NCBI GenBank assembly: GCA_030278955.1
Contig: JAOANR010000003.1
Location: 62,448,195-62,512,194 of the forward strand
Direction of reading: 5' to 3'
DNA length: 64,000 nucleotides
Origin: Hygrophila difformis
Taxonomy: Eukaryota > Streptophyta > Magnoliopsida > Lamiales > Acanthaceae
Positions 10,864 to 22,507 of this stretch are shown one piece after another. How positions within the stretch are numbered: position 1 is the stretch's first letter; each line of letters opens with the position of its first letter. The notes under the pieces are model-generated. The model saw only the letters and a program-made list of their open reading frames with translations. It had not been told where the DNA came from and did not search any database. Made by a program: the position numbers and the translations under genes.

Positions 10864-13609
10864 TGAAACTTTTGACAAATTTCGTTAACACGAGTATTTT
10901 TCAATAAAATATATCAGGTTTGAATTTATTAAAATGAAGAGAGTTATGATTCGTGAAAGGGGTTTTAAGGATATATTAAGGGTGCTACTTTTTATTACTC
11001 GTGCGAGGGGCTTTAATTTCGAATGGCGATGTGATCCTCTCTGTCATGAAACTTCTGACAAATCTCATGATACAACCGGGATAAATTGACCTTCAGCCTG
11101 TCACACTGAGGGTCCCCGGCATATGTGCCATGATACTTCTCATGATTTCATGTCATGAGATTACCTGCCATGAAACTTTCAGCAGATTCCCACTACATGA
11201 GTATTTTCCGAAAAATCATGTTTTTATTTACTCGTGTTAAGAAACTGTGCCCCCGAAAGCGCACGGAGTCAAAAATTGCAGTATTTATAGTAAGTACCGG
11301 ATCGTTCACTGGAGGATGTGCGATGGAAGCAGGGCCCACGCCGTTTACTAAGATTTTCCACTCGGTTACTCGATTTAAGTTTGTGATTGACTATCAACTA
11401 CTTGACAGAATTTAAACTAAGTTATGAAAGCAATTAAAATAAAGCAGATAAAATTATTCTAGAAAGCGAATTAAATTTAATCTGAGAAAGCAATAAAATT
11501 AATCTAAGAAAGCGATTAAGATTATTCTAAGAAAGCAGATTTAAAATGAGACAGAAGGGACAGGAAGAAAATAATAAAGATTGGACAATATTCAGATGAA
11601 ACACAATTAACCTTCCATTTTGTTACACAGATCTTTGTTTGGGATAATTCGTTCAGTTAGCTAATTCTCATGCTCTCTGTACCATGTTCCCTTTAACAGA
11701 CAGGTACTTACAGCAAGAGTTTACATGCTCTTAAGAAAATAAATTCTAAGATACCACAGATGCATAACTACCCTTGCAATGGTATGTTATTTATCAGTGG
11801 TGGATAAGCAACACCTGACAAATCATTAGTTGAAGTGTCAAGTACCGCTATCATTCCCCCATGTCACACCCAAAGAGTCTAATTAAGCCCTGAACTATCC
11901 CTTAACTATCAGTCCTAGTAGCAGTTACACAACTCTCAATACAACCGAGTGACCTCTAACGAAAGCATTTAAAAGAAAGCGGTAAAGAAAGCATTTAAAA
12001 TCCTATCACTCGGAGGTTTTTGAAAGTCTGACCCTGGTAGTAAAAGAAAGCCCCCAGTCAGAATGACCGGATGTGGATCAAGAATTCCCTATTCTCGGTG
12101 AACCGCTCGCAGTGCTCACTTCTCGTCGGGTGGTTATGAGATACAAACTAATGAAACGAACTAATAAAATTAGTTCGTTCCGGATGCACTCACTCAGGAC
12201 TCAAAAATAGGCTTTGGCAGAAGAGGATAGCAGTTGAAAGAATACTCAACCCTACCTTAGAAAATAACCAAGGCCCGAATGTTGTTCCTCTAATATTATC
12301 TATCACACCTTATCGGAATCCAAGTGGAATCTGACCCAGTGCAATATTTAATACAAGATTTCCAACAAACAGCAATTTTGGAAAATAACAGATATTTGAA
12401 AATCATTCCCTATCAGGTACTAGACTCTCAATAAGAACACAGACCCTTTCAGTCTAGGTGAGACCTAATTGCTGACTCTGCTTCTAATTTCCCAAAATCA
12501 ACCCCCAGTCGGATATGAATTAGTCATAACTGTCGAATTTATCCCTTACTCAGATCCGGATTTGTAAATGAATTTTTGTTGGAAATTTATTATGAGACAT
12601 CTGATTAAAATCAAGACTCCTGTGTCCAAGGGAAGGATCCCAAAATAATATTGACCACAATATCTACATAATAATATCATGCATAAATTTATAGAGAAGT
12701 GTAAAATTAAATAACCCAAAATATAAGGTGGGTTTAGACAGAAGTTGGAACACAAAGATGAAATAGCCGGAGATGAGAAGAATTTATTTGGCTAAAAAGA
12801 TGGCAAAACGATTGGGTGGACTGCAAACATCTGCTGTCCAATTTCCCTCTCATTTGGATGGAATGATTTCTAGACAGTGGAATGCCTCAAATGACAGTTG
12901 CCACTGTCATCTTAAACTCCACTATCTGTGAATTTGGATAAAAACCCACATGTTCTATCACTGCAATAATTATTAGATGACATTGGCAAATATCATCTAA
13001 CATTACTACAGCTCCAGATACGGGTTTGAAATTAAAATAAAGAAAAGAAAACTGTATCCGGATAGGAGTCAGCTGAGCAGCTATTATAATCCCGGATGGA
13101 CGAACCGCCAAGGCTTCCACCGGCCACTATCCGGACCATGCAAAATAACAATTAATAATTAATATACAGAATACGAGCTAGTTATCCGTGTGGGAACACC
13201 CGCCAACATTAATCTGATATATTCCTTATTAGCTGTTTCACACATCACGGGAAAAGACAAAATAAACAAAAGAAAAATATTTTTGGGTCATCTTGCATGA
13301 GAGACATTGGTTTCTCATGCAAGGATATGGAAATGATTCCATATTCACTCTTCATGTCTAAATAATCACTCATTCCATAATTAATTAATTACAGTCCGGA
13401 TGATATACTTAGATCATTAGAGTTTAATCATTTGTAGAAGAATCTTTTAATGGGAAATTGAACAAAGTTCTTTATATCAAATTAATCATGGGTTGAGGTC
13501 ATTGGATTTCAACCTCAAAATATTAATATAAAGGTCCAATTAATTAATGGAGTAAGATGAAGAATAAAATTTGGCACAAAGGTGCCACTTTGTCGCGGAA
13601 TAGAGTTTG

Positions 13610-14125
13610 TGTCGCGGAGTGTGGCTCCGCGACAAAGGTTTCGCGACAAAGGGTGGGAAATAAGAGAAGTGGGATTTTGAAAATTAGGGTTTGCTTTGTC
13701 GCTTAAGCAAAAATTTTGTCGCGGAACATGGTTCCGCGACAAAGAGGCACAGCGACAGAGAGGGTTGAAAATTGGTAAGGACATAATTCCTGGTCACGGA
13801 ACAAGGATTTTGTCGCGGTACGTGGTTCCGCGACAAAGGTTCCGCGCCAGAGTCCTCCCAGAATAAAATTACAAGTATTTGGGTCCTTGGTCGCTAATCA
13901 AGGATTTTGTCGCGGAACGTGGTTCCGCGACAAGAGTTGCATCGCGACCAAGGGGTTTCAAAATTAATGGCAAGGCATAATTTTCTGTCTCGGAATAAAA
14001 TTTTGTCGCGGAACGTGGTTCCGCGACAAGGGTGCTCCGCGACAAAAGCCATGCAGACAAAATGCAAGAATTTGGTCCTCTGTCGCTAAACAGGGGCTTT
14101 GTCGCGGAACGTGGTTCCGCGACAA
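13610..14125. repeat. Six-hairpin array in the left LTR, about 96-bp period
   Basis: Near-perfect palindromes lie at 13610-13634, 13715-13743, 13809-13837, 13907-13933, 14003-14029 and 14099-14125. The type arm is TTTGTCGCGGAAC, a GTG (or ATG) loop, then the complementary arm GTTCCGCGACAAA. The first has arms TGTCGCGGAG/CTCCGCGACA and the third has one mismatch. Starts are 105, 94, 98, 96 and 96 bp apart. The centre AACGTGGTT contains ACGTGG, the core of plant ABRE/G-box sites. The array lies downstream of the predicted start site, so it would be transcribed. Confidence 0.93.
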
Positions 14126-14870
14126 GAGTGTATGGCGACAAAGGGTTTTTAAAATATTTTATAAAAATTTTGGCAGCATAACCCCTTATATTGCATTACA
14201 AGGGAGTGCGTTGTGATCCGTGGGATTACAACGGGAAAATTACATTGCAACCCGTGGGGTTACAATGTGATGCAACACAATATAGGAAATGCAATTTTTA
14301 AATAAAAATGCACAAACACTTTAATAACATCCCTCTTTAGATCCAATGCACTAGAAATAGAAAATAAAAAGTAACAATACTACCTAATACTAAAAAGAGC
14401 AAGAGCAGTAAAATAAAAATAAAAGAAAAGGCTAAAACTAGCACAAGAAGCAAGAGTACAAACTAACTATGCTAACACTAAAAATAAAGATAAAAATAAA
14501 ATAAAATAAACCCTACATTAAATCTATCAAGGGTAAATATCAAGTGTTTATGCATTTTATTAAATAAGGAAAGCAATAAAACCTAACTACAATACCAAAA
14601 CATGGTTCAAAATACACCCATTAATTAAGTGTTTGAAACCCACAAACTACAAAATATAAAGCTGGAAAAATAAAAATAAAAATGAACACTAGCTACACTT
14701 ATTTATTACAAAGCATAAATTAACACTAAACTAGAGTCTATCTCTACATGGCATGAAAATAAATTAAACTACATCTACCTACACTAATTTTGGAGAGCAC
14801 AGTGGTGCCTCCAAAACAGTAAACTAAACTAAAGTGTAGCTAGGTTACTGTTCAGGGGGGTAGGAGGATA

Positions 14871-14878
14871 TATTTATA
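14871..14878 (-). promoter_or_regulatory. Predicted TATA box of the LTR promoter (left copy)
   Basis: On the minus strand the sequence reads CTCTATAAATATATCC, a strong plant TATA box in the element's sense direction. It would place the RNA start near 14840. The matching copy in the 5' LTR is at 23769-23776. Confidence 0.6.
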
Positions 14879-14935
14879 GAGTAGGATTAAGCCCTAGGCC
14901 CATTCAAGGCCCACCTGGTCGCCAAACAAGTGCTT

Positions 14936-15335
14936 TGTCGCGGAATAGGGACAAAACACTTTTTAGCTCCAAGATGGCGCCCAGGAGGTGGCGGGAGCTC
15001 GAGGTCCAGGGGAAAAGACAAACTTTTCATGTATTGCGGGACTTGAGGTCCTGGGAGCTTGGAACAGATTGAGCATGTGGGAATTTGAGATTATGAGGGA
15101 GTCACGTGAGCTGCTGTCTCGGAGGCTGTCTCTGTCGCGGAATGCGTGTCTTTTCTCTGGGCGCGGAAGTTGTCTCTGGGCGCGGAGCACTTTGTCGCGT
15201 AATATTGTTCCGCGACCAAATTTTGTGCTTTGATTTTCCTCTCACAGTCTCGGAACAAAATTTGGGCGCGGAGCATTTTTTTTGGGCGCGGAGCACTTGG
15301 GCGCGATGTGTTACTCCGCGACAAGGGATTAATTT
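14936..15335. repeat. Scattered GCGCGG/TGTCGCGG motif cluster in U3
   Basis: A looser set of the same words as in the hairpin array: TTTGTCGCGGAA, CTGTCTCGGAG, GGGCGCGGAG, TTCCGCGACCAAA and CTCCGCGACAAG. It lies upstream of the predicted TATA box in element sense, where enhancer sites would sit. The same cluster is in the right LTR at about 23834-24233. Confidence 0.75.
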
Positions 15336-16857
15336 TCTCTCTCCTCTCTTTCTTTCTTGCTTGTTCCTCGCCAGATTTTCTTCTTTCTCTTGTCTGTCTC
15401 TCTCTCGTTCATCCCTCTTTCCAGTTTTCCATTTCCCAATCTTTTCTTCTTCTATCATCTTCATCCTCGTTCTTCTTCCAGATTCTTTCTCTTGTTCTTC
15501 TTCCTCCATTTTCTTTATTTCTCTTCCAGTTTTCTTAATCTTCAATTTTCTTCATCTTTCCTCCATTTTTCTTCTTGTTCATCTCGGTTTCGGCTCTCCA
15601 TTTTTTTCTTCTTTGTTTTCTATTTTGGTTACTGAAAATGAGAATGTAGATGAAGATGTGGCCGGATCTGGAGCGGCGGCACGAAGACGAGGCGGCCGTG
15701 GCTCTGGAACTTGAGGGCTGCCGGAGGAGGGCGTGGCGGTGCGGTGGTGTAAGGCGTTGGCGGCGAGGTGGAGGTGTTGTTGAGGTGACTGAGGCGGATG
15801 AGGGTGGCCGGAGGAGAGATCGGCGATGGACGGAGGGGATGAGGGTTTCGGATGAGTGGTGGCGGTGGATTGGTGGCCATGGGTGGACGCGGCGGCGGTT
15901 AGGATGGACGCCGGAGATGAGCTCGGCGAAGGAGGTGGATGGTTGGTTGTGCGGCGATGGTTTGGAAAATGGAGAGGGGGCTGCGGCGGTGGCCGGGGCT
16001 CGGGCGACGCGGCAGGAGAGGGTGGAGATGGAGATGAGAGTGGAATGGGGGCTGATTCGGTGGTGTTGGATTTGGGGTGAGGAGGCGGAGCAGCGGCGGA
16101 AGTGGGGTGTTTTGGTCGGAAAATGGATGGACAGTGGTGGCGAGGGTGATCGGAGATGGCCGCCGGAGTCTCGCCGGCGGCAGGGGCGGCGCCGGCGGGG
16201 GGGTAGGGTTAGGGTTAGGAGTTTGATTGGGCTTGGTTGGCTTTGGGCTTGAATGGATTATGGGCTTGGTGGTGTAATGGGCTATGGGTTTGGTTTTGGC
16301 CCAAGGGATAATTGGGCTAGAGTGGTTGGGTTGATGTACTGGGCTAATTTTTGGGCTAATGGGGTGTGGGCTGGACTGAATTCTTGGACCTAATTAATCA
16401 CCTGCAATTAATTGAAACAAATGGATTAGTGGACCATTTAACTCTAATTAAAACAGAAAATGGAAATAAAGATAAACATAAGAATTAAATAAATATATAC
16501 ATCAAAATGTAAAAATAAAAATAAAAGTAAAAATAATATAAATATAATATTTATTCCACTTGATTATTTGGTCTGTGTTCCATTTAATGAACTCGTGTTC
16601 CACCGAATAGACAACAACAACCAAAATTAATCAAGTGTATGATTTTTAATATTTTTATCATGTTTTTGGATTTTTTAATATAAAAAGTAATAAAATAACA
16701 ATATTTTTGTGTTTTTCAATACCAGCTTATTATTTATACAAACTTGCATAAATCTGTTAAATTCTACTGCTTTCTTATTTAAATAAGACCGGAATACGAT
16801 CAAATGTCCATGTTAGACACGGAAATAGATTGAAAATAATGGTCAATTTTGGCCATT

Positions 16858-16875
16858 ATCAACATCCTCACATTT
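16858..16875 (-). promoter_or_regulatory. LTR junction and likely polypurine tract
   Basis: In element sense the sequence before the 3' LTR is AAATGTGAGGATGT, followed by the LTR start TGATAATGG. The purine-rich GTGAGGATGT is where plus-strand priming is expected. On the plus strand the motif is ATCAACATCCTCACATTT, and it recurs three more times inside the element. Confidence 0.55.
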
Positions 16876-18367
16876 AATACTGATCGTCCCCGAGCAGTCA
16901 GAGTCAATGTTCCTAAGAACACGGACTCTACATATTCAATCTATTTTCGTGGCTTCAAAAACATCATTCTTTTTATATTGGGATAAGACAACCGAAAACT
17001 ACAAGTATTAAATTCTCTTGATTGCAGTGTTTAATAAAATGATACTTCTCACTTAATCAGGCCTACAAATCAGTCATTATTGATAATTATTCATGAATAT
17101 CATGTTTAGAAAAATTCATTGATTTAATTATAGAATTAAAGTATGACATGAACCTAATTAAAAGCAGAGCCTCATATATAGTAGAAGCGGAAATTTCACT
17201 CACTCTAAAAAAGGGGGTTTTATCAATGAGCACTCATAATCAAATTTAATTAAATTATCCCATAAGCTTGCAATTGGACCAACTCGCCACCGGCTCATTT
17301 CTTTAAATCAAGATCATGAGGTCTTATTTAAGGGTTATAACGGGGCATACGGTTGTAACATTCGGTAGGAAAGGGAAAATTATTGGGCTAAGAAGTGGCA
17401 AGAATTTATTCTATCGTAACTTGGCATATTTTTATTTAAAAATTTATGATCATCAATTTATTTCTTTCTTTCTTTTGCTTTTCTCTTTATATTGCATGAC
17501 ATTAGACTATGTCTAATTTTGCTTTGTCATTTGCAATTTATTTTTGTTGAATTGAATTGAATTCAACATATTTTTTTTGTGTTGAATGGAACTCAACAAT
17601 TTTCTTCTTCTTCTTTTTCTTTTTTTTTTTTTTTTTTTTTCTTTTTTTTTTTTTTTGATCGGATTCTTGAATACCGATTGAAATTTTGTTGATGATCAAA
17701 AATTGTAATGCCTTGATAAAATTCATTCTTGCACACTTGGGTTTGAATTTTTTGGTCGTTTTAGAAGGCTAGGAATAATATAGAGGGCTTCAAAGAAAAA
17801 TTAGGCTTAAAGGCTCAAAGTGGTTAATCCTAAAGGGAAAATGTTTTTGGGTTTGGATTTCAAAAGAAGGCCAAAATTTTGGTTTTCTAGGTGCCTCGAT
17901 CATATGCTCGATTTTTGGAATATGGCATGGTCTTGAATCGGTCCCAATCGCAAGTTCTAGTTTCCTTTAATTAAAATGATTTTCACACATCAAAGAAAAG
18001 AATGAGTAAAAATGACTCATGGCTCAAATCTCACATGGAATGGTTCATTCATGTCATACAATATTCTTAAATATAATCTTTGAAAAATTCTTACACTCTA
18101 TTCAATTAAATTCTCAACATGAGGACTTATTACCCAACAAGATGATTATATCATTAAATTTTTATAGCTCAAAACCTCGAAAATCCATATCATGCATGTC
18201 TTCAATTATATTATCCCAATTTAAAAGTTTGAAAATTTAATCATAAACCAAAATCAAATATGTGAATTCTTAGACAGGGTTATGCATGCTTTATGCTGGG
18301 TTTAAATATAAAATAATAAAAATAAGCAAAAAGAAAAATAACACACTTTTTTTTTTTTTAGTGAAGA

Positions 18368-18405
18368 ATCAACATCCTCACATTTTGAGCCTTGCTCGAA
18401 ATGTG
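18368..18405. repeat. PPT-like motif copy 2 within a hairpin
   Basis: ATCAACATCCTCACATTT is followed by a sequence that pairs back on it: CTCACATTTTGAGC pairs with GCTCGAAATGTGAG around a short CTT loop. Confidence 0.7.
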
Positions 18406-18696
18406 AGTAAATCAATTCCTACTTAAACAAATTATCAAAATCAAAATAAAATAAGAGAGGAGGGAGGGAGGGGGAAAATATTAACACAAAAGATAGAAAA
18501 AAAATAATTCCGATAGCCTTTTTCGTCAAACCATTTAAATGTTCGACGATTTTGGCTATGTGTGATCGTTTGGTTCATCGAGCAAGGTAGTTGTTCGATG
18601 CCCAATACTTAGAAAAATTCTGATTTTCATCAAAATTGTTCAATCACATTTTTGAATTTTATAAAATTTAATCTACTATATTTACTTGCATAAATT

Positions 18697-18804
18697 AGGT
18701 TGGATTAATTCTGTTCTTATAAATGTTATTCCGGATTTTAAATTGCTTTAAATTCCAGGAATACTTTCAACTAATCACAGGATCAATCCAACCGGGAACC
18801 TGTT
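18697..18804. repeat. Fold-back module, copy 1
   Basis: A segment of about 105 bp whose ends pair: GGTTGGATTAATTCTG with CAGGATCAATCCAACC. An inner pair is ATTCCGGATTTTAAA with TTTAAATTCCAGGAAT. A second copy is at 19023. Confidence 0.8.
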
Positions 18805-18887
18805 TTGGAGCTTTAATTTTCTTTTTGGTGATTCCACAAACTCTTGCAAAGCAAACACAGAAGAAGTTATCGGGTTTTCTCAAAAAT

Positions 18888-18930
18888 ATCAACATCCTCA
18901 CATTTAGAGTCTTAGTACTCTAAATGTGAT
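18888..18930. repeat. PPT-like motif copy 3 within a hairpin
   Basis: ATCAACATCCTCACATTT leads into a perfect stem: CACATTTAGAGT, loop CTTAGT, then ACTCTAAATGTG. Confidence 0.75.
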
Positions 18931-19022
18931 TTAATTGATTCATACCCGAATTATTTAATAATATTCACAAGAGATATAAATATAAATATATGTATACATA
19001 TAATTTTGACTTGCAGAAATTT

Positions 19023-19127
19023 AGGTTGGATTAATTCCGTGCTTGCGAAAATTATTCCGGATCTTAAATTTCTTTGAATTCCGGATATAATCTTCGGTCA
19101 ATCACAGAACTAATCCAACCGGGAACC
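19023..19127. repeat. Fold-back module, copy 2
   Basis: The same fold-back as at 18697: GGTTGGATTAATTCCGTG pairs with CACAGAACTAATCCAACC, with an inner ATTCCGGA..TCCGGAT pair. Both copies are followed by CGGGAACCT. Confidence 0.8.
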
Positions 19128-19384
19128 TCTTTAGATGCTCAGTCGGGACAGGGGCGACGGAGAGTGAGATGATGGCCGTGGCTTGTCCGATGGTGGTGAG
19201 CAATTGGTAGTCCGAAGATCTGCTGCTCCATTTGTTGTTTCACCAGTGATGAGGGTTTCCTCAGCGCAGTGGTGGTATTGAGGTGGATGAGCGATGGAGC
19301 AGCGGTTGAGCTTCGTGGTCCGGATGTGGTGGAGATGACAAACACGTGAGTCTCACGTGTTGTGCAATTTACAATTGCCAATTA

Positions 19385-19508
19385 GTGTAGCTCCACTGCT
19401 ACACTTCTCCATTTTTCTTTGATTTTTCGTTTAATTAACATCGATTTTACAATTGGAGAGGTGTAAAATTAAACGAAAGATCAAAGTAGTGTAGCCCCAA
19501 TGCTACAC
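19385..19508. repeat. Nested hairpins near the primer site
   Basis: Two small hairpins of the type GTGTAGC...GCTACAC (19385-19404 and 19489-19508) flank a longer one, CTTTGATTTTTCGTTTAATT (19417-19436) against AATTAAACGAAAGATCAAAG (19467-19486). The block lies about 240 to 360 nt past the primer site in element sense, where retroelements often keep dimerisation or packaging signals. That role is inference. Confidence 0.8.
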
Positions 19509-19593
19509 TTCCACATTTAACTCCGTACACCATTTTGGTGGCTCCATGATTCCTGCAAGCAAAAATACCCAATTGGTTAGGTTTTCCCCTCAA

Positions 19594-19635
19594 ATCAACA
19601 TCCTCACATTTAGAGTCTTAGTACTCTAAATGTTT
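19594..19635. repeat. PPT-like motif copy 4 within a hairpin
   Basis: ATCAACATCCTCACATTT followed by the same AGAGT-CTTAGT-ACTCT stem as copy 3. The flanking TTTTGGTG..TGCAA..GGTTTTC context is also shared with copy 3, so this is part of a duplicated module. Confidence 0.75.
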
Positions 19636-19743
19636 AATTGATTTGAGGGTACTTCTCTGTTCTGAAATATATTCACAAAACTAACACTAAACTAACTATG
19701 AGTAATCAGGAGTGTAATTCTCTTAATAAACGACGCTGCATCC

Positions 19744-19761
19744 TCCCCGGCAACGGCGCCA
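19744..19761 (-). promoter_or_regulatory. Primer binding site, tRNA-Asp type
   Basis: On the minus strand, directly after the LTR end (..GTTTCA), comes TGGCGCCGTTGCCGGGGA. It is complementary to the 3' end of plant tRNA-Asp (..CCCCGGCAACGGCGCCA), the primer used by Athila-type elements. It fixes the element's orientation. Confidence 0.85.
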
Positions 19762-22507
19762 TGAAACTTTTGACAAATTTCGTTAACACGAGTATTTTTC
19801 AATAAAATATATCAGGTTTGAATTTATTAAAATGAAGAGAGTTATGATTCGTGAAAGGGGTTTTAAGGATATATTAAGGGTGCTACTTTTTATTACTCGT
19901 GCGAGGGGCTTTAATTTCGAATGGCGATGTGATCCTCTCTGTCATGAAACTTCTGACAAATCTCATGATACAACCGGGATAAATTGACCTTCAGCCTGTC
20001 ACACTGAGGGTCCCCGGCATATGTGCCATGATACTTCTCATGATTTCATGTCATGAGATTACCTGCCATGAAACTTTCAGCAGATTCCCACTACATGAGT
20101 ATTTTCCGAAAAATCATGTTTTTATTTACTCGTGTTAAGAAACTGTGCCCCCGAAAGCGCACGGAGTAAAAAATTGCAGTATTTATAGTAAGTACCGGAT
20201 CGTTCACTGGAGGATGTGCGATGGAAGCAGGGCCCACGCCGTTTACGAAGATTTTCCACTCGGTTACTCGATTTAAGTTTGTGATTGACTATCAACTACT
20301 TGACAGAATTTAAACTAAGTTATGAAAGCAATTAAAATAAAGCAGATAAAATTATTCTAGAAAGCGAATTAAATTTAATCTGAGAAAGCAATAAAATTAA
20401 TCTAAGAAAGCGATTAAGATTATTCTAAGAAAGCAGATTTAAAATGAGACAGAAGGGACAGGAAGAAAATAATAAAGATTGGACAATATTCAGATGAAAC
20501 ACAATTAACCTTCCATTTTGTTACACAGATCTTTGTTTGGGATAATTCGTTCAGTTAGCTAATTCTCATGCTCTCTGTACCATGTTCCCTTTAACAGACA
20601 GGTACTTACAGCAAGAGTTTACATGCTCTTAAGAAAATAAATTCTAAGATACCACAGATGCATAACTACCCTTGCAATGGTATGTTATTTATCAGTGGTG
20701 GATAAGCAACACCTGACAAATCATTAGTTGAAGTGTCAAGTACCGCTATCATTCCCCCATGTCACACCCAAAGAGTCTAATTAAGCCCTGAACTATCCCT
20801 TAACTATCAGTCCTAGTAGCAGTTACACAACTCTCAATACAACCGAGTGACCTCTAACGAAAGCATTTAAAAGAAAGCGGTAAAGAAAGCATTTAAAATC
20901 CTATCACTCGGAGGTTTTTGAAAGTCTGACCCTGGTAGTAAAAGAAAGCCCCCAGTCAGAATGACCGGATGTGGATCAAGAATTCCCTATTCTCGGTGAA
21001 CCGCTCGCAGTGTTCACTTCTCGTCGGGTGGTTATGAGATACAAACTAATGAAACGAACTAATAAAATTAGTTCGTTCCGGATGCACTCACTCAGGACTC
21101 AAAAATAGGCTTTGGCAGAAGAGGATAGCAGTTGAAAGAATACTCAACCCTACCTTAGAAAATAACCAAGGCCCGAATGTTGTTCCTCTAATATTATCTA
21201 TCACACCTTATCGGAATCCAAGTGGAATCTGACCCAGTGCAATATTTAATACAAGATTTCCAACAAACAGCAATTTTGGAAAATAACAGATATTTGAAAA
21301 TCATTCCCTATCAGGTACTAGACTCTCAATAAGAACACAGACCCTTTCAGTCTAGGTGAGACCTAATTGCTGACTCTGCTTCTAATTTCCCAAAATCAAC
21401 CCCTAGTCGGATATGAATTAGTCATAACTGTCGAATTTATCCCTTACTCAGATCCGGATTTGTAAATGAATTTTTGTTGGAAATTTATTATGAGACATCT
21501 GATTAAAATCAAGACTCCTGTGTCCAAGGGAAGGATCCCAAAATAATATTGACCACAATATCTACATAATAATATCATGCATAAATTTATAGAGAAGTGT
21601 AAAATTAAATAACCCAAAATATAAGGTGGGTTTAGACAGAAGTTGGAACACAAAGATGAAATAGCCGGAGATGAGAAGAATTTATTTGGCTAAAAAGATG
21701 GCAAAACGATTGGGTGGACTGCAAACATCTGCTGTCCAATTTCCCTCTCATTTGGATGGAATGATTTCTAGACAGTGGAATGCCTCAAATGACAGTTGCC
21801 ACTGTCATCTTAAACTCCACTATCTGTGAATTTGGATAAAAACCCACATGTTCTATCACTGCAATAATTATTAGATGACATTGGCAAATATCATCTAACA
21901 TTACTACAGCTCCAGATTCGGGTTTGAAATTAAAATAAAGAAAAGAAAACTGTATCCGGATAGGAGTCAGCTGAGCAGCTATTATAATCCCGGATGGACG
22001 AACCGCCAAGGCTTCCACCGGCCACTATCCGGACCATGCAAAATAACAATTAATAATTAATATACAGAATACGAGCTAGTTATCCGTGTGGGAACACCCG
22101 CCAACATTAATCTGATATATTCCTTATTAGCTGTTTCACACATCACGGGAAAAGACAAAATAAACAAAAGAAAAATATTTTTGGGTCATCTTGCATGAGA
22201 GACATTGGTTTCTCATGCAAGGATATGGAAATGATTCCATATTCACTCTTCATGTCTAAATAATCACTCATTCCATAATTAATTAATTACAGTCCGGATG
22301 ATATACTTAGATCATTAGAGTTTAATCATTTGTAGAAGAATCTTTTAATGGGGAATTGAACAAAGTTCTTTATATCAAATTAATCATGGGTTGAGGTCAT
22401 TGGATTTCAACCTCAAAATATTAATATAAAGGTCCAATTAATTAATGGAGTAAGATGAAGAATAAAATTTGGCACAAAGGTGCCACTTTGTCGCGGAATA
22501 GAGTTTG

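Larger units (their letters stand above)
10864..16861 (-). repeat. Left LTR (3' LTR of the element)
   Basis: It starts TGAAACTTTTG on the plus strand and ends CCATTATCA. In element sense the U3 part is 16861 to about 14840 and contains a GC-rich region (15650-16220), CT-rich tracts (15340-15640) and many CGCGG/CCGCG motifs. R-U5 runs down to 10864 and contains six hairpins (13610-14125). Open frames here, such as those of 147 and 202 codons near 15100-15700, are low-complexity and are not supported as genes. Confidence 0.92.
16862..19743 (-). other. Internal region of the giant-LTR element, non-coding
   Basis: Between the LTRs there are 2.9 kb with no retroviral-type protein motif. An 80-codon frame on the minus strand (19139-19381) lies about 380 nt past the primer site, but it has no zinc knuckle and matches nothing I know. 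There is a T-rich tract at 17600-17656 and a G-rich run at 18460-18476 (GGGAGGGAGGGGG). The rest is organised as repeated structural modules described separately. Confidence 0.8.

Noticed and set aside
13600..14130. CRISPR-like array, because of regularly spaced palindromes
   Set aside because: It lies in a plant LTR, has no cas genes, the spacers are related to each other, and the array is duplicated with the LTR.
13515..14141. Short frames with LVAEPRSATK-type repeats
   Set aside because: These are translations of the hairpin array on either strand. The repeat is explained by the DNA palindromes, not by a protein.
16204..16222. TTAGGG repeats (also near 25098) as a telomere relic
   Set aside because: Only two to three units, of the TTAGGG form while most plants use TTTAGGG, inside a GC-rich LTR. 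Simple slippage explains it.
15102..16252. Frames of 147-202 codons in the LTR, conserved in both LTR copies
   Set aside because: They are low-complexity (Ser/Phe-rich, Glu/Lys-rich, Gly/Arg-rich) and overlap on both strands. Conservation between LTRs only reflects their recent common origin.
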